A DNA stretch of 21,037 nt from a virus. A program made the translations under genes and the position numbers. The notes below the pieces were generated by a model, which was not told the origin of the DNA, searched no databases, and saw nothing but the letters and a program-made list of their open reading frames with translations. Position 1 is the stretch's first letter. Every line of letters starts with the position of its first letter. Where the stretch lies: IMG/VR virus record IMGVR_UViG_3300008050_000403, positions 1 to 21,037 of that record, one strand, 5' to 3'. Below are positions 8,615-14,894 of this stretch, piece after piece.

Positions 8615-8984
8615 TATAGAAAACTATATCGCTTGTCAAGTTGTTGAGACCAAGCTTGAATCGGTCTCTCGTTGGCAACCCTTAATAGAGGAGTACTTCA
8701 AAGAAGAAGATGTTGCTAGAGCCATGCTGATTGTATATTGTGAAAGTCGAGGTAAAGAAAAAGCTGTTGGTAAAAATAAAGATGGAACTTTTGATGTTGG
8801 TCTTTGGCAATTCAATGACAACACTTGGGCTTGGTTAAAACCAAAGTTGAATATAACAAGCTCAAGATATAACCCAAAGGTCTCAACTGCTGTTGCAAGT
8901 TGGTTAGTATATAACGACACTCAAAACAAATATGGCAATGGTTGGTATCATTGGAACTCAAGTAAACATTGTTGGGGGGATTGA
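8550..8984 (+). CDS. Lysozyme-like (SLT) transglycosylase, probably exported
   Basis: Peptidoglycan-cleaving enzyme, 144 aa. The core shows the lytic transglycosylase/lysozyme pattern: 'MLIVYCESRGKEKAVG' with catalytic Glu65, then 'FDVGLWQFNDNTWAWL', a helix 'VSTAVASWLVYNDT', and 'WYHWNSSKHCWGD' at the C-terminus. Cys64 and Cys141 could form a disulfide. The first 20 residues (Lys then 'LILSPLMSCILA') look like a short signal or anchor peptide, so the enzyme may act outside the membrane. AGAGG with 6-nt spacing selects the ATG at 8550. No tail gene is adjacent; it could be an endolysin or a virion-associated lysin. The next gene starts in a 1-nt TGATG overlap. Confidence 0.8.
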   Translation: MIKLILSPLMSCILATYPHPADIENYIACQVVETKLESVSRWQPLIEEYFKEEDVARAMLIVYCESRGKEKAVGKNKDGTFDVGLWQFNDNTWAWLKPKLNITSSRYNPKVSTAVASWLVYNDTQNKYGNGWYHWNSSKHCWGD

Positions 8985-9112
8985 TGTGTAAATATTGTGA
9001 TACAAAAGAAAAAATTGTACATAGTGGAACAGATGCGTTGATGCTTCAGTGCTTAAAGGATTTACATAAAATTTGTTATGGGTGTGCCAACAAAAGAATG
9101 AAGAAGGATTAG
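8984..9112 (+). CDS. 42-aa zinc-ribbon microprotein
   Basis: ORF with two CxxC knuckles, 'MCKYCDTKEK' at the start and 'ICYGCANKRMKKD' at the end, separated by about 26 residues: a minimal four-Cys zinc ribbon. It begins in a TGATG overlap with the lysozyme stop behind GGGGGGA. The basic tail would suit nucleic-acid binding, but function is unknown. It is below the size that many gene callers keep. Confidence 0.65.
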   Translation: MCKYCDTKEKIVHSGTDALMLQCLKDLHKICYGCANKRMKKD

Positions 9113-9119
9113 AAGAATA

Positions 9120-9251
9120 ATGATTTTAGCTTGGAAAGATTCAGAAGGTAATCAGTGGTATAAGTTCAAAGCCAAAGATATTGATATGTTGTATCCAGCG
9201 ATGGTAGAAGAAAAGTTTGATGATGAGTGTGAGGGTTATTGTGGTATATGA
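9120..9251 (+). CDS. 43-aa hypothetical protein
   Basis: Small ORF starting 'MILAWKDSEGNQWYKFKA' and ending 'DDECEGYCGI' with two Cys. AGAAG lies about 5 nt before the ATG, which is 7 nt after the zinc-ribbon stop, and the next ORF follows 1 nt after its TGA. No family recognised. The tight spacing on both sides is the main support for translation. Confidence 0.55.
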   Translation: MILAWKDSEGNQWYKFKAKDIDMLYPAMVEEKFDDECEGYCGI

Positions 9252-9252
9252 T

Positions 9253-9438
9253 ATGCTACAAGTAAAAGCACTCTTTTGGATACCTTTGATTCAAGGACAA
9301 ACAGATGAAGAAAGATTGCAAATAGCAAAAGAAACTCTTAAAAAAATAACAGGGGAAGCTGATATATTCCAAGTATATCTAACTAATAATATTGTAGAGC
9401 TGGAAGTAAAGCCAAAATATCTAGTAGAAGAAGAATGA
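9253..9438 (+). CDS. 61-aa hypothetical protein
   Basis: Unknown function. The sequence suggests an alpha/beta fold: strand 'VKALFWIPLI', helix 'TDEERLQIAKETLKKITG', strands 'DIFQVYLTN' and 'IVELEVKPKYL'. I chose the ATG 1 nt after the previous stop; an in-frame ATG at 9217 would add 12 residues that overlap the preceding ORF. The C-terminal 'VEEE' codons overlap the next start as ATGA. Confidence 0.6.
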   Translation: MLQVKALFWIPLIQGQTDEERLQIAKETLKKITGEADIFQVYLTNNIVELEVKPKYLVEEE

Positions 9439-9599
9439 AGATGTTTTATATAGTTAATCCAAAGTTCATGTGTGTTTGCAAAGAAGAACTTGTTTGGAAA
9501 AGTAAGGAAGAAAAATACTGGTGTAGTTTTTGTAAAGAGTTTTATAAAGATGATAATGTTCATAACAACTTTCTTATAATTCAATCCGATAACCAGTGA
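9435..9599 (+). CDS. 54-aa zinc-ribbon microprotein
   Basis: A second small zinc-ribbon candidate in this operon: 'MCVCKEELVWKSKEE' (Cys13, Cys15) and 'YWCSFCKEFY' (Cys30, Cys33). CxC plus CxxC about 15 residues apart is a plausible single zinc site. It overlaps the preceding ORF by 4 nt (ATGA). Function unknown; the sequence differs from the 42-aa protein just upstream, so it is not an obvious duplicate. Confidence 0.62.
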   Translation: MKMFYIVNPKFMCVCKEELVWKSKEEKYWCSFCKEFYKDDNVHNNFLIIQSDNQ

Positions 9600-9600
9600 T

Positions 9601-9720
9601 ATGGCTATATTTGCATCAGAACTAGCCCTTCAGAGCCATTCTAAGAGCAGTAAAAATCATTCATACATTGTTGTCCAGAATGAATATCCCATATACATTG
9701 GGCTTTTAAGGAATCCATAA
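9601..9720 (+). CDS. 39-aa hypothetical protein
   Basis: Small ORF starting 'MAIFASELALQSHSKSS' and ending 'PIYIGLLRNP'. Its ATG is 1 nt after the previous TGA and its TAA overlaps the next ATG (TAATG), so it fills the gap exactly. It has no ribosome binding site of its own and would depend on coupling. Nothing in the sequence suggests a function. Confidence 0.5.
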   Translation: MAIFASELALQSHSKSSKNHSYIVVQNEYPIYIGLLRNP

Positions 9721-10238
9721 TGAGTGATGATTTCTGGAATGCAGAAAAAGAATCCTTTGCAGAATACAAAGCAAGAAAGACAAGTCATAGTAAAAGTCTC
9801 AGTCAACCAAACTCATTAAGGAATCAACATGGTAAATGTAAATATTCGAAACTCGAAAAACATAAATGCAAATGTAGAACTTGTATCAACAGAAGAAGTA
9901 GGAACAAAGGTCGAAGAAAGCAAAACCTAGTTCGAAAGAAGTTAAAGATTCCTAACAATAAATTTTATGGAGCAGATGCTCATGAAGAAAATTGGTCTGC
10001 TGGATTTAGAGTCGAGGTTAAAGCTGGTAAGCAAGTTCAACCAGTTGCTACTTTGTTTTATAAATGCAAAGCTCAATCTGATACAGCTCACAATGCAATC
10101 GGTGGTAAGAGTAAACCATTCATTCAAGTCTCAATGCCAGACAACTCAACTAATGGAATAGTTTCATTTGAATTAGATGACATTGAAAACATTTGTGTTG
10201 AAGTCCTAAAGAACTTTGGATACAGCTTCGGAGATTAA
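9720..10238 (+). CDS. Candidate PD-(D/E)XK nuclease with Cys-rich basic head
   Basis: 172 aa. Residues 40-55 carry Cys40, Cys50, Cys52 and Cys55, followed by a strongly basic stretch ('RRSRNKGRRKQN'), so the N-terminal part probably binds zinc and DNA. Residues about 84-150 resemble a small PD-(D/E)XK core: acidic 'AHEENW', then the strand 'FRVEVKAGKQ' with Glu99-Val100-Lys101 as the (D/E)xK motif, then a helix and 'PFIQVSMPDN'. That would make it a structure-specific or recombination nuclease, but the fold is inferred from one motif. AAGGA precedes the ATG. Last gene of the plus-strand island, converging on the replication genes. Confidence 0.6.
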   Translation: MSDDFWNAEKESFAEYKARKTSHSKSLSQPNSLRNQHGKCKYSKLEKHKCKCRTCINRRSRNKGRRKQNLVRKKLKIPNNKFYGADAHEENWSAGFRVEVKAGKQVQPVATLFYKCKAQSDTAHNAIGGKSKPFIQVSMPDNSTNGIVSFELDDIENICVEVLKNFGYSFGD

Positions 10239-10260
10239 AGCAACTCGGACTCAATTGTTG

Positions 10261-10388
10261 GAGACTGGGTTGAGTGTTCAACAAGGTAACCCATAAATCA
10301 ACTATAAAATATATCATCAGTTGACCGAAAGGAGTATCCAACCTGTTCGGAGTTCTCTTCCGACTCTATTCTCAACCCTTAATGTCTC
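10261..10388. ncRNA. Structured RNA or terminator at convergent junction
   Basis: The 164-nt gap between converging operons folds well on paper. GAGAC-T-GGGTTGAG (10261-10274) pairs with CTCAACCC-TTAAT-GTCTC (10371-10388), closing a loop with hairpins TCAACT/AGTTGA (10298-10303 with 10319-10324) and TCGGA/TCCGA (10347-10351 with 10359-10363). Competing local hairpins exist: GTTGA-GTGT-TCAAC (10269-10282) and TGGGTT/AACCCA (10266-10271 with 10288-10293). There is no U tract, so it is not a classical intrinsic terminator. It could protect or terminate either transcript, or be an independent small RNA. Confidence 0.45.
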
Positions 10389-10402
10389 TCATCATTAATT
10401 AA

Positions 10403-11155
10403 TTAATTAACAACATCTGGTCTTTTCTCTTCTTGGCAAAAGATGCAGATATGTAAATCATATCCAGTATAGCCAGTATCTCTAAACTCATGACCATCAA
10501 CTTTGCAGTCATGCTTCTTTGGCTTCTTCTCTTCTACATCGGAAAGTAAAGACCAATGTTTGACCAAAGCAAATGGAGTCAAGGTCATACCTACAAACAG
10601 CTTCTTATATGTTTCCACTCTGTTAGGAATTTCTTCTGCTGTTACTCCAGCTTCACGAAGCTCTTTGATACATTTATTCCAACCACCTCTTTCAACTTGA
10701 GTGGTCGGCTCATATCCAATAGCTTCAGTAAGAGCTCTCCATAGCTTTTTTCTATCTTCCAATATATTACTTTGGTTAGATGACTCTAGTTTGTATGTCT
10801 CTGATGAACTAGGGCTAGTGTCATCTTTGACATGGGGTCGGTCATCTATGACCCTACTGCTTCTATAAACTGTATAAAGATTTGAAGTTTGCTCTCCAGT
10901 AGCTTTATCAAATCTCTTCTCAGATTTTATAGCACCGATACTTTTTAGTTCTTTAAGTGCTCTCTTGATTGTAGAATCAGATACATTAATTCGAGATGCA
11001 AGAGTGCTTATGCTTGGAAAACAAGTTCCATCATCTTTGTCAGCATATCGACAAAGAAGAGCATAGACTCTTACAGCTTGTGCCGAAATGGGAGAATCAA
11101 TTACCCACTCTGGCACAATACTGAAATATACATCTGACTTTATGTAGTCAACCAT
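10403..11155 (-). CDS. Winged-helix replication initiation-type protein
   Basis: 250 aa. Residues about 15-98 are a winged helix of the kind found in phage replication initiators and DnaD-like proteins: 'AQAVRVYALLCRYADKDDGT', then 'CFPSISTLASRINVSDSTIK' as the helix-turn-helix, and the wing 'EQTSNLYTVYRS'. A Ser-rich linker follows. The C-terminal half is a helical domain ('LWRALTEAIGYEPTT', 'GWNKCIKELREAGVTAEEI', 'TPFALVKHWSLL'), like domains that load helicase. The last 35 residues hold a His/Cys cluster ('HDCKVDGHEF', 'HICIFC') that may bind zinc. It is the last gene of the leftward replication operon, 2 nt after its neighbour and without a clear ribosome binding site, so probably coupled. 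Confidence 0.75.
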   Translation of the reverse strand: MVDYIKSDVYFSIVPEWVIDSPISAQAVRVYALLCRYADKDDGTCFPSISTLASRINVSDSTIKRALKELKSIGAIKSEKRFDKATGEQTSNLYTVYRSSRVIDDRPHVKDDTSPSSSETYKLESSNQSNILEDRKKLWRALTEAIGYEPTTQVERGGWNKCIKELREAGVTAEEIPNRVETYKKLFVGMTLTPFALVKHWSLLSDVEEKKPKKHDCKVDGHEFRDTGYTGYDLHICIFCQEEKRPDVVN

Positions 11156-11157
11156 TT

Positions 11158-11559
11158 TTAAAATGGAGCTTCAAGAGAATCACTTGCTGGTGTATTCTTT
11201 GCATCTTCTTTTGCTTGAAGCAAATCTTTTATTAATTCCGATGCACCGATACCAGTTAAGCCATCACTTATCTTGGTGTTAGCTTTGTCTGCATCTTGCT
11301 TAGTAACTTCTCCAACAAGTTTGTTGATGAATCCTAATTGCTTAGCAGTTGCTTCTCCACCAGACCCAGATGGTTTGCTCACATTTGACTTTGGATATGT
11401 ATAACTTGCTTCTGGAGCAATGCCATACTCTTTCCAAATCTCATCAGCAAACTTCTTTGCTGTTGGAATGATATGTTCCATACCAATCTTTCCAGCAGTA
11501 GCTAATTCAATAGCTCCTTTGAATGCTGTCTGAGCAACTATAAGTTTATCTTTACTCAT
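11158..11559 (-). CDS. Possible ssDNA-metabolism protein
   Basis: 133 aa. The N-terminal region ('KLIVAQTAFKGAIELA' to 'PTAKKFADEIWKEYG') is a helical pattern seen in phage proteins near replication genes. After a Ser/Gly-rich linker comes 'ATAKQLGFINKLVGEV' and 'GIGASELIKDLLQAKEDA', a small module I know from phage recombination and ssDNA-annealing genes. The C-terminus 'SDSLEAPF' resembles the acidic, Phe-ending tip by which SSB proteins recruit partners. No OB fold is obvious. I chose the ATG at 11559 because AGGAAGGA lies 6 nt upstream; an open frame to 11613 has no such site and would overlap the 27-aa ORF. Confidence 0.6.
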   Translation of the reverse strand: MSKDKLIVAQTAFKGAIELATAGKIGMEHIIPTAKKFADEIWKEYGIAPEASYTYPKSNVSKPSGSGGEATAKQLGFINKLVGEVTKQDADKANTKISDGLTGIGASELIKDLLQAKEDAKNTPASDSLEAPF

Positions 11560-11569
11560 GTTATCCTTC

Positions 11570-11653
11570 CTACCTAGTGAATGGTCGAGGGTAACTATAT
11601 GACCATCTTCCATTCTTCTTGGATTTTTGTTTTCTTCTTTGGTGTCTATTCAT
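11570..11653 (-). CDS. 27-aa basic micropeptide (tentative)
   Basis: Tiny ORF starting 'MNRHQRRKQKSKKNGR' and ending 'YPRPFTR', strongly basic. It overlaps the stop of the upstream gene (ATGAATAG) and its own TAG directly abuts the AGGAAGGA site of the next gene, so it fills the gap exactly; GGTGG lies just before its ATG. It may act only to carry ribosomes across the gap. Length alone gives little statistical support. Confidence 0.35.
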   Translation of the reverse strand: MNRHQRRKQKSKKNGRWSYSYPRPFTR

Positions 11654-11951
11654 TTTCCACCAAACTTAATTGTGGAGCATCACGATAATCTCTTTCAGTA
11701 GGGAGCTCCTTGAGATAATAGAATGCTAGTCCTTGTTTTTTACTTCGGACTGTTTCAATATCCCAACCAGCTTTCCTAAGATTAAAGATAGATGAGCCGA
11801 ATCTGGAATAGTTCAAATCATAAATGAACTCTCCATTAGAGATTGGCTCTCCTTCTCTATGTCGTTGTAATGCCCAAGACACCATGTCATGTTTTGATTT
11901 AACTTTATCTGGAATCTTCTCTCCACGAAACCAATGTGCAGTTCGTGTCAT
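11646..11951 (-). CDS. Winged-helix DNA-binding protein (HTH_39-like)
   Basis: 101 aa. Residues about 22-80 match a small phage helix-turn-helix type: 'MVSWALQRHREGEPISNGEF', 'YDLNYSRFGSSIFNLRKAGW' and 'DIETVRSKKQGLAFYYLKEL'. The 'R-x-G-x-x-I-x-x-LRKAGW-I' block is the signature I rely on. Probably binds DNA, either for replication or as a regulator. GGGAG lies 7 nt before the ATG, and the gene sits 12 nt after an excisionase-like HTH gene. Confidence 0.72.
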   Translation of the reverse strand: MTRTAHWFRGEKIPDKVKSKHDMVSWALQRHREGEPISNGEFIYDLNYSRFGSSIFNLRKAGWDIETVRSKKQGLAFYYLKELPTERDYRDAPQLSLVENE

Positions 11952-11963
11952 TACTACTCCCTT

Positions 11964-12194
11964 CTACTTGCTCAATCTTGTTTGAGCTCGTTTGTTTATT
12001 CTAGCTTGAACAAAGTCATCAGACTTTGCCCAATCTTTTATTGTTTGCTCTGTCCAAATAGGAATACCACCAGAAACTAACCATTCTGGTTTAGGTAATC
12101 TATCTTGATGTTTCCAAGTTGCAACAGAAGCTCGGTCAACACCGAGCAACTGTGCAATCTCTTTAACAGACATGAGCTTCATGTCAGTTATCAT
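11964..12194 (-). CDS. Excisionase/MerR-like helix-turn-helix protein
   Basis: 76 aa. 'MSVKEIAQLLGVDRASVATW' followed by 'RLPKPEWLVSGGIPIWTEQT' is the HTH_17/AlpA pattern: a helix-turn-helix, a Pro-containing wing and a Trp-terminated second segment. Relatives act as recombination directionality factors or as small regulators. No integrase is in view, so a regulatory role is equally likely. The ATG follows the DUF932 stop with no gap, and GGAGAG lies 7 nt upstream within the end of that gene, so the two are coupled. Confidence 0.75.
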   Translation of the reverse strand: MITDMKLMSVKEIAQLLGVDRASVATWKHQDRLPKPEWLVSGGIPIWTEQTIKDWAKSDDFVQARINKRAQTRLSK

Positions 12195-13196
12195 TTATAT
12201 TCTCTCCAATTCTTGTCGAGCTTTTGTAGTTAACAAGCTGTCTTGTTTAAGAACACTTGTTGCTTGTCTCTCATAACGAGCTCTTTCATCTTTGCCAGTT
12301 GGCTTAGACCATAGCTCATAAGAGTTAACAGCATTAAGTGCAGTCCACTTGTTAGCTCCAAAGTAGCCAGACTCTTTAGACCAGTACTCTCCAATGCGAG
12401 AAAGAGTCCTATCACGATTTTTCATTTGTCGTTCATAGGTCTTCTTCATATCTTCAGAAGCTCCCTTCTCTAGTTCTTGTGGCTCTGGAACTATTGATTT
12501 TACCATTGCCCAGAATTTAGCATTGTCAATTTCCTGTTCTATTAATAAGTTTACATCTTTTGCAAACTCATCAAAGAATCTTTCTGCAATACCTAATGCA
12601 AGTCTTGCATCATTTATTTTTGCCGTTGCAGATTTAGTATGAGAAACTCTAAAGCTTCTCTCATAATCTCCTGCCATGTTGTATCTAATCATATTAGAAC
12701 ACGACAATCTCACTGGTAACATCATCACTTGTAATGAAGAGCTTCCATTGTGAGAGTTGGTCAACAGCATATAAGGCAAGATAGTATCCTTCTCAATAGG
12801 AAGAGCTTTATCTATATTCATCATGATATAAATAAGCTTTCCACCATGTAGCTCTCCAGCTATTTCATACTTCGCTTCTCCACTGTCCACGATGTTATCC
12901 ATAAACTGAAATGCTTCTTGGTTTTGAATTGGTGTATATCTTTTACCAACAACACCAAGAGCTTTCATCTTGTCTTGTCTTACTACTGCAAAGTTGTCTT
13001 CAACTTGTACTTGAGTTTCGAACTCTCTATTTTTTGCTCTACTCCTAAAGTATATGTCTTCCAACTTTACTTTCCAATCAAGACCTGCTGTCTCGATTGC
13101 TTCTTGAGCAGTCATTACATTGCCAGTAGTTTTACCTACTCTATGCAATGCAGTATTGACTGTTCCTGTTTGTGTTTCACTTTCTATTAAGTTCAT
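12195..13196 (-). CDS. DUF932 / phage-plasmid-like protein
   Basis: 333 aa, complete. The run 'VGKRYTPIQNQEAFQFMDNI' followed by 'GGKLIYIMMNIDKALPI', 'YMLLTNSHNGSSSLQVMMLP' and 'LSCSNMIRY' identifies the DUF932 family, found next to phage and plasmid replication or recombination genes; the biochemical role is unknown, and involvement in DNA processing is inferred from context. The C-terminal 100 residues are helical. AAAGGAG lies 7 nt before the ATG. It heads the replication cluster and follows the structured leader at 13231-13354, so it may be controlled by that leader. Confidence 0.85.
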   Translation of the reverse strand: MNLIESETQTGTVNTALHRVGKTTGNVMTAQEAIETAGLDWKVKLEDIYFRSRAKNREFETQVQVEDNFAVVRQDKMKALGVVGKRYTPIQNQEAFQFMDNIVDSGEAKYEIAGELHGGKLIYIMMNIDKALPIEKDTILPYMLLTNSHNGSSSLQVMMLPVRLSCSNMIRYNMAGDYERSFRVSHTKSATAKINDARLALGIAERFFDEFAKDVNLLIEQEIDNAKFWAMVKSIVPEPQELEKGASEDMKKTYERQMKNRDRTLSRIGEYWSKESGYFGANKWTALNAVNSYELWSKPTGKDERARYERQATSVLKQDSLLTTKARQELERI

Positions 13197-13230
13197 TTTT
13201 GAACTCCTTTCATTGTTTTATTTAGTGAAT

Positions 13231-13354
13231 GTTAGGGTGTTATGCCTAACCTAGTGGAGAGCTCTTAAGGATTTAATAATGATTTATTAGTACGACCTTA
13301 AGACTGGTAGGGCATTCCAGCTTCTCCCCACTAGGTTAAGCACAATGCTTAACC
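13231..13354 (-). promoter_or_regulatory. Chained alternative hairpins upstream of DUF932 gene
   Basis: Local option: hairpins GTTAGG/CCTAAC (13231-13236 with 13245-13250) and GGTTAAGC-ACAAT-GCTTAACC (13334-13354). Long-range option: TAACCTAGTGG (13247-13257) pairs perfectly with CCACTAGGTTA (13328-13338), continued inside by CTTAAGG/CCTTAAG (13264-13270 with 13296-13302). The long helix shares bases with both local hairpins, so the two states exclude each other. It begins 7 nt after the stop of the 67-aa gene and ends about 30 nt before the DUF932 start. No U tract follows. It could be a leader switch, a processing site or a DNA-level element. Confidence 0.6.
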
Positions 13355-13361
13355 TGTTGAG

Positions 13362-13565
13362 TTAATTGTCAAACTTGAATAAGTTTCCATCGACTCCACC
13401 ACGAAGCTCTTCTCCATTCTGAAGTCGAGTTTCCCAATCGAATGGGTCTCTTTTACTTTCCAAGTATTCATCAATCTTCTCTCCTATATAACCTGCAATG
13501 AACAAGGGTAAAAATAACCACTTAGCCATAAAGGTTAGTAAGTAGATTGCTTCTGCTTCATTCAT
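13362..13565 (-). CDS. Small single-pass membrane protein
   Basis: 67 aa, unknown function. Residues about 6-25 ('IYLLTFMAKWLFLPLFIAGY') form one membrane span, followed by a charged cytoplasmic-type tail ('EKIDEYLESKRDPFDWETR') and a Gly/Asp end. I chose the ATG at 13565, which overlaps the zinc-ribbon ORF stop and has GGAG upstream; the same frame is open to 13607, but that part would cover the neighbouring ORF. It forms a two-gene cassette with that ORF. Confidence 0.65.
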   Translation of the reverse strand: MNEAEAIYLLTFMAKWLFLPLFIAGYIGEKIDEYLESKRDPFDWETRLQNGEELRGGVDGNLFKFDN

Positions 13566-13707
13566 AATGACCAGCTCCATCATGGTCTGGAGAGAAGTCA
13601 TCAACATCTCCTAGATGCTTACGACACTCAAAACAGAACACATTGTCTGTATCTTTATCAACGAAAACAGTTGAATCTTTATTCAAATAACTATGATTAC
13701 AAATCAT
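13558..13707 (-). CDS. 49-aa zinc-ribbon microprotein
   Basis: Small ORF with 'MICNH' at the start (Cys3, with His5 or an N-terminal ligand) and 'VFCFECRKHLGD' (Cys25, Cys28), a likely zinc knuckle, and an acidic His-rich tail. AAGGAG lies 6 nt before the ATG, the best ribosome binding site in this area, and the stop overlaps the start of the membrane protein gene by 8 nt. Function unknown. It fits the small Cys-rich theme of the array. Confidence 0.65.
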   Translation of the reverse strand: MICNHSYLNKDSTVFVDKDTDNVFCFECRKHLGDVDDFSPDHDGAGHYE

Positions 13708-13750
13708 AGATACTCCTTCCTGTTATATTTTTTATACTTTGCTATATCAA

Positions 13751-13915
13751 TAGCTTGAGTAGCTCAACTGAAGCAAAAGGTAAAATACTAAAAAACCCTT
13801 GTGAGACTCTTCATTCTCTAACCAAGCCACTCAAGCTACTGACATATAAGAGTGTGGTTGTGAGCTGTTGCCAGTCCACATCATCTCCTAATAGATGAAC
13901 TCTTTTGTCAGTAGC
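13751..13915 (-). promoter_or_regulatory. Chained alternative hairpins with possible attenuator
   Basis: Two 10-bp perfect helices share one strand: TGTCAGTAGC (13906-13915) pairs with GCTACTGACA (13835-13844), while ACTCAAGCTA (13829-13838) pairs with TAGCTTGAGT (13751-13760). GCTA (13835-13838) belongs to both. A third option is the local hairpin TTGAG-TAG-CTCAA (13755-13767). On the transcribed minus strand a weak stem at 13798-13826 is followed by GGG and six T (13795-13790), like an intrinsic terminator. A 17-codon frame (13884 to 13831, 'MMWTGNSSQP') ends inside the shared strand and could be a leader peptide, but its AGGAG is too close to the ATG to be convincing. Confidence 0.5.
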
Positions 13916-13921
13916 TAAAGA

Positions 13922-14539
13922 TTAGTCTTCTTTTATTTTAGCTTGAAGCTTATCAATCCTTTTGACAATCGGCTTTTGCTTCTTGTCAAATTCGGCTTCA
14001 GTCTCTTTGAACTTATCCATGTATTCATCAGATAGTTCTTTAAGAGCTTCTTCCTTTTGGGATTCAATCTTTTCCACTACTCGTTGTTGCTTACGAATTT
14101 TATATTCGTGAACTTCGTTCAAAGATTTCTGAGAGACAAGCCCTTCAGCTACATTCTCTTCAGTAACTTGAACAGTTTCAGTTGAAGACAATTCTCCTCT
14201 TCTGGATTTATGTCTCTTCCACTCTTCAGCCATCTTTGATATTTGAGATACTGTATAATCTATACCTAACTCTACTGATTGTATTTCTACTAAGTATTTC
14301 TGGTAGTCATCAGTGGTCTCAATATGTTTCGTGCCTTTAGGACAATACAAGCTCCACTTAAGAGCGTGTCCATCTTTCCTTCTTTGGAGAACTAAGGCTC
14401 CACTAAAGAAAAGTCTCCAGCATTTAACACAACGAACAAACCGATTAGATTCAAGATTCAGAGTGATATGTCCTATTGAACTATCATCATCTGACATTCC
14501 TAAATTGTTATCGGTATAAAAATTTGTAATTTCTCTCAA
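13922..14539 (-). CDS. Cys-containing coiled-coil protein, TTG start
   Basis: About 205 aa, unknown function. The N-terminal half has a possible zinc site, 'FVRCVKCWRLFF' (Cys37, Cys40) and 'LYCPKGTKH' (Cys66, His72). The C-terminal 65 residues are a long charged helix ('QQRVVEKIESQKEEALKELS' onward), almost certainly a coiled coil. I place the start at TTG 14539 because AAGGAG sits 5 nt before it; the in-frame ATG at 14554 is itself part of that AAGGAG region and has no upstream site. A zinc head on a coiled coil suggests an adaptor or nucleic-acid binder, but nothing more can be said. Confidence 0.7.
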   Translation of the reverse strand: MREITNFYTDNNLGMSDDDSSIGHITLNLESNRFVRCVKCWRLFFSGALVLQRRKDGHALKWSLYCPKGTKHIETTDDYQKYLVEIQSVELGIDYTVSQISKMAEEWKRHKSRRGELSSTETVQVTEENVAEGLVSQKSLNEVHEYKIRKQQRVVEKIESQKEEALKELSDEYMDKFKETEAEFDKKQKPIVKRIDKLQAKIKED

Positions 14540-14563
14540 AACTACTCCTTCCATTGTTTAGTT

Positions 14564-14635
14564 GACAATTATTATACTCTTTGAGTATTACAAATAATTA
14601 TCGTTGAGCTCTGAGTTATTCAGAGCTCTGCGATA
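14564..14635 (-). repeat. Two-hairpin element, diverged copy 0
   Basis: Same architecture as copies 1-6 with largely different sequence. H1 pairs TATCGCAGAGCTCTGA with TCAGAGCTCAACGATA (14620-14635 and 14599-14614, read on the minus strand), interrupted by a 2x2 mismatch that includes the A-A position kept in the other copies. H2 pairs GATAATTATT with AATAATTGTC (one G-U), with inner ATACTC/GAGTAT (14574-14588). GATA is shared by both hairpins. H1 begins 1 nt after the TAG of the 85-aa gene. Confidence 0.65.
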
Positions 14636-14636
14636 A

Positions 14637-14894
14637 CTACTCTTCTTCTTCGTTTCCAAAGAACTGAGCCCTAATCAACTTTGGTGTTTCAGTATCTTCA
14701 CGAGACCAAACATAGTACTTTGATTTAGGTTGGTTTTCTGGGTCAAACTCAATATGTTCAACTCCCTTCCAATCTGAATAACCAAGTTTGATATTCTTAT
14801 CACCCAATTTCATATACAATGCGTAAGCTTTCTGATAAGAGTCAGCTTCGATTGTAAAGTCAATCGTAAAAGTTTCATGAAATAAGTATTTCAT
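14637..14894 (-). CDS. 85-aa hypothetical protein
   Basis: Unknown function. It starts 'MKYLFHETFTIDFTIEADSY' (two beta strands), then a helix 'YQKAYALYMKLGDKNI', and 'KYYVWSRED' with an acidic 'EEEE' end. A small alpha/beta fold is likely. AAGGAG lies 6 nt before the ATG. It lies between two-hairpin copies 1 (upstream) and 0 (downstream), so it is a single-gene cassette. Confidence 0.72.
   Translation of the reverse strand: MKYLFHETFTIDFTIEADSYQKAYALYMKLGDKNIKLGYSDWKGVEHIEFDPENQPKSKYYVWSREDTETPKLIRAQFFGNEEEE

Noticed and set aside
10394-10412. TTAA repeat as a possible attachment site or origin core
   Set aside because: It is a short AT microsatellite overlapping the stop of the replication gene, with no flanking integrase sites or iterons.
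11560-11613. N-terminal extension of the 133-aa replication-region protein to 11613
   Set aside because: The ATG at 11559 has a strong AGGAAGGA site; the extension has none and lies in another frame of the small 27-aa ORF.
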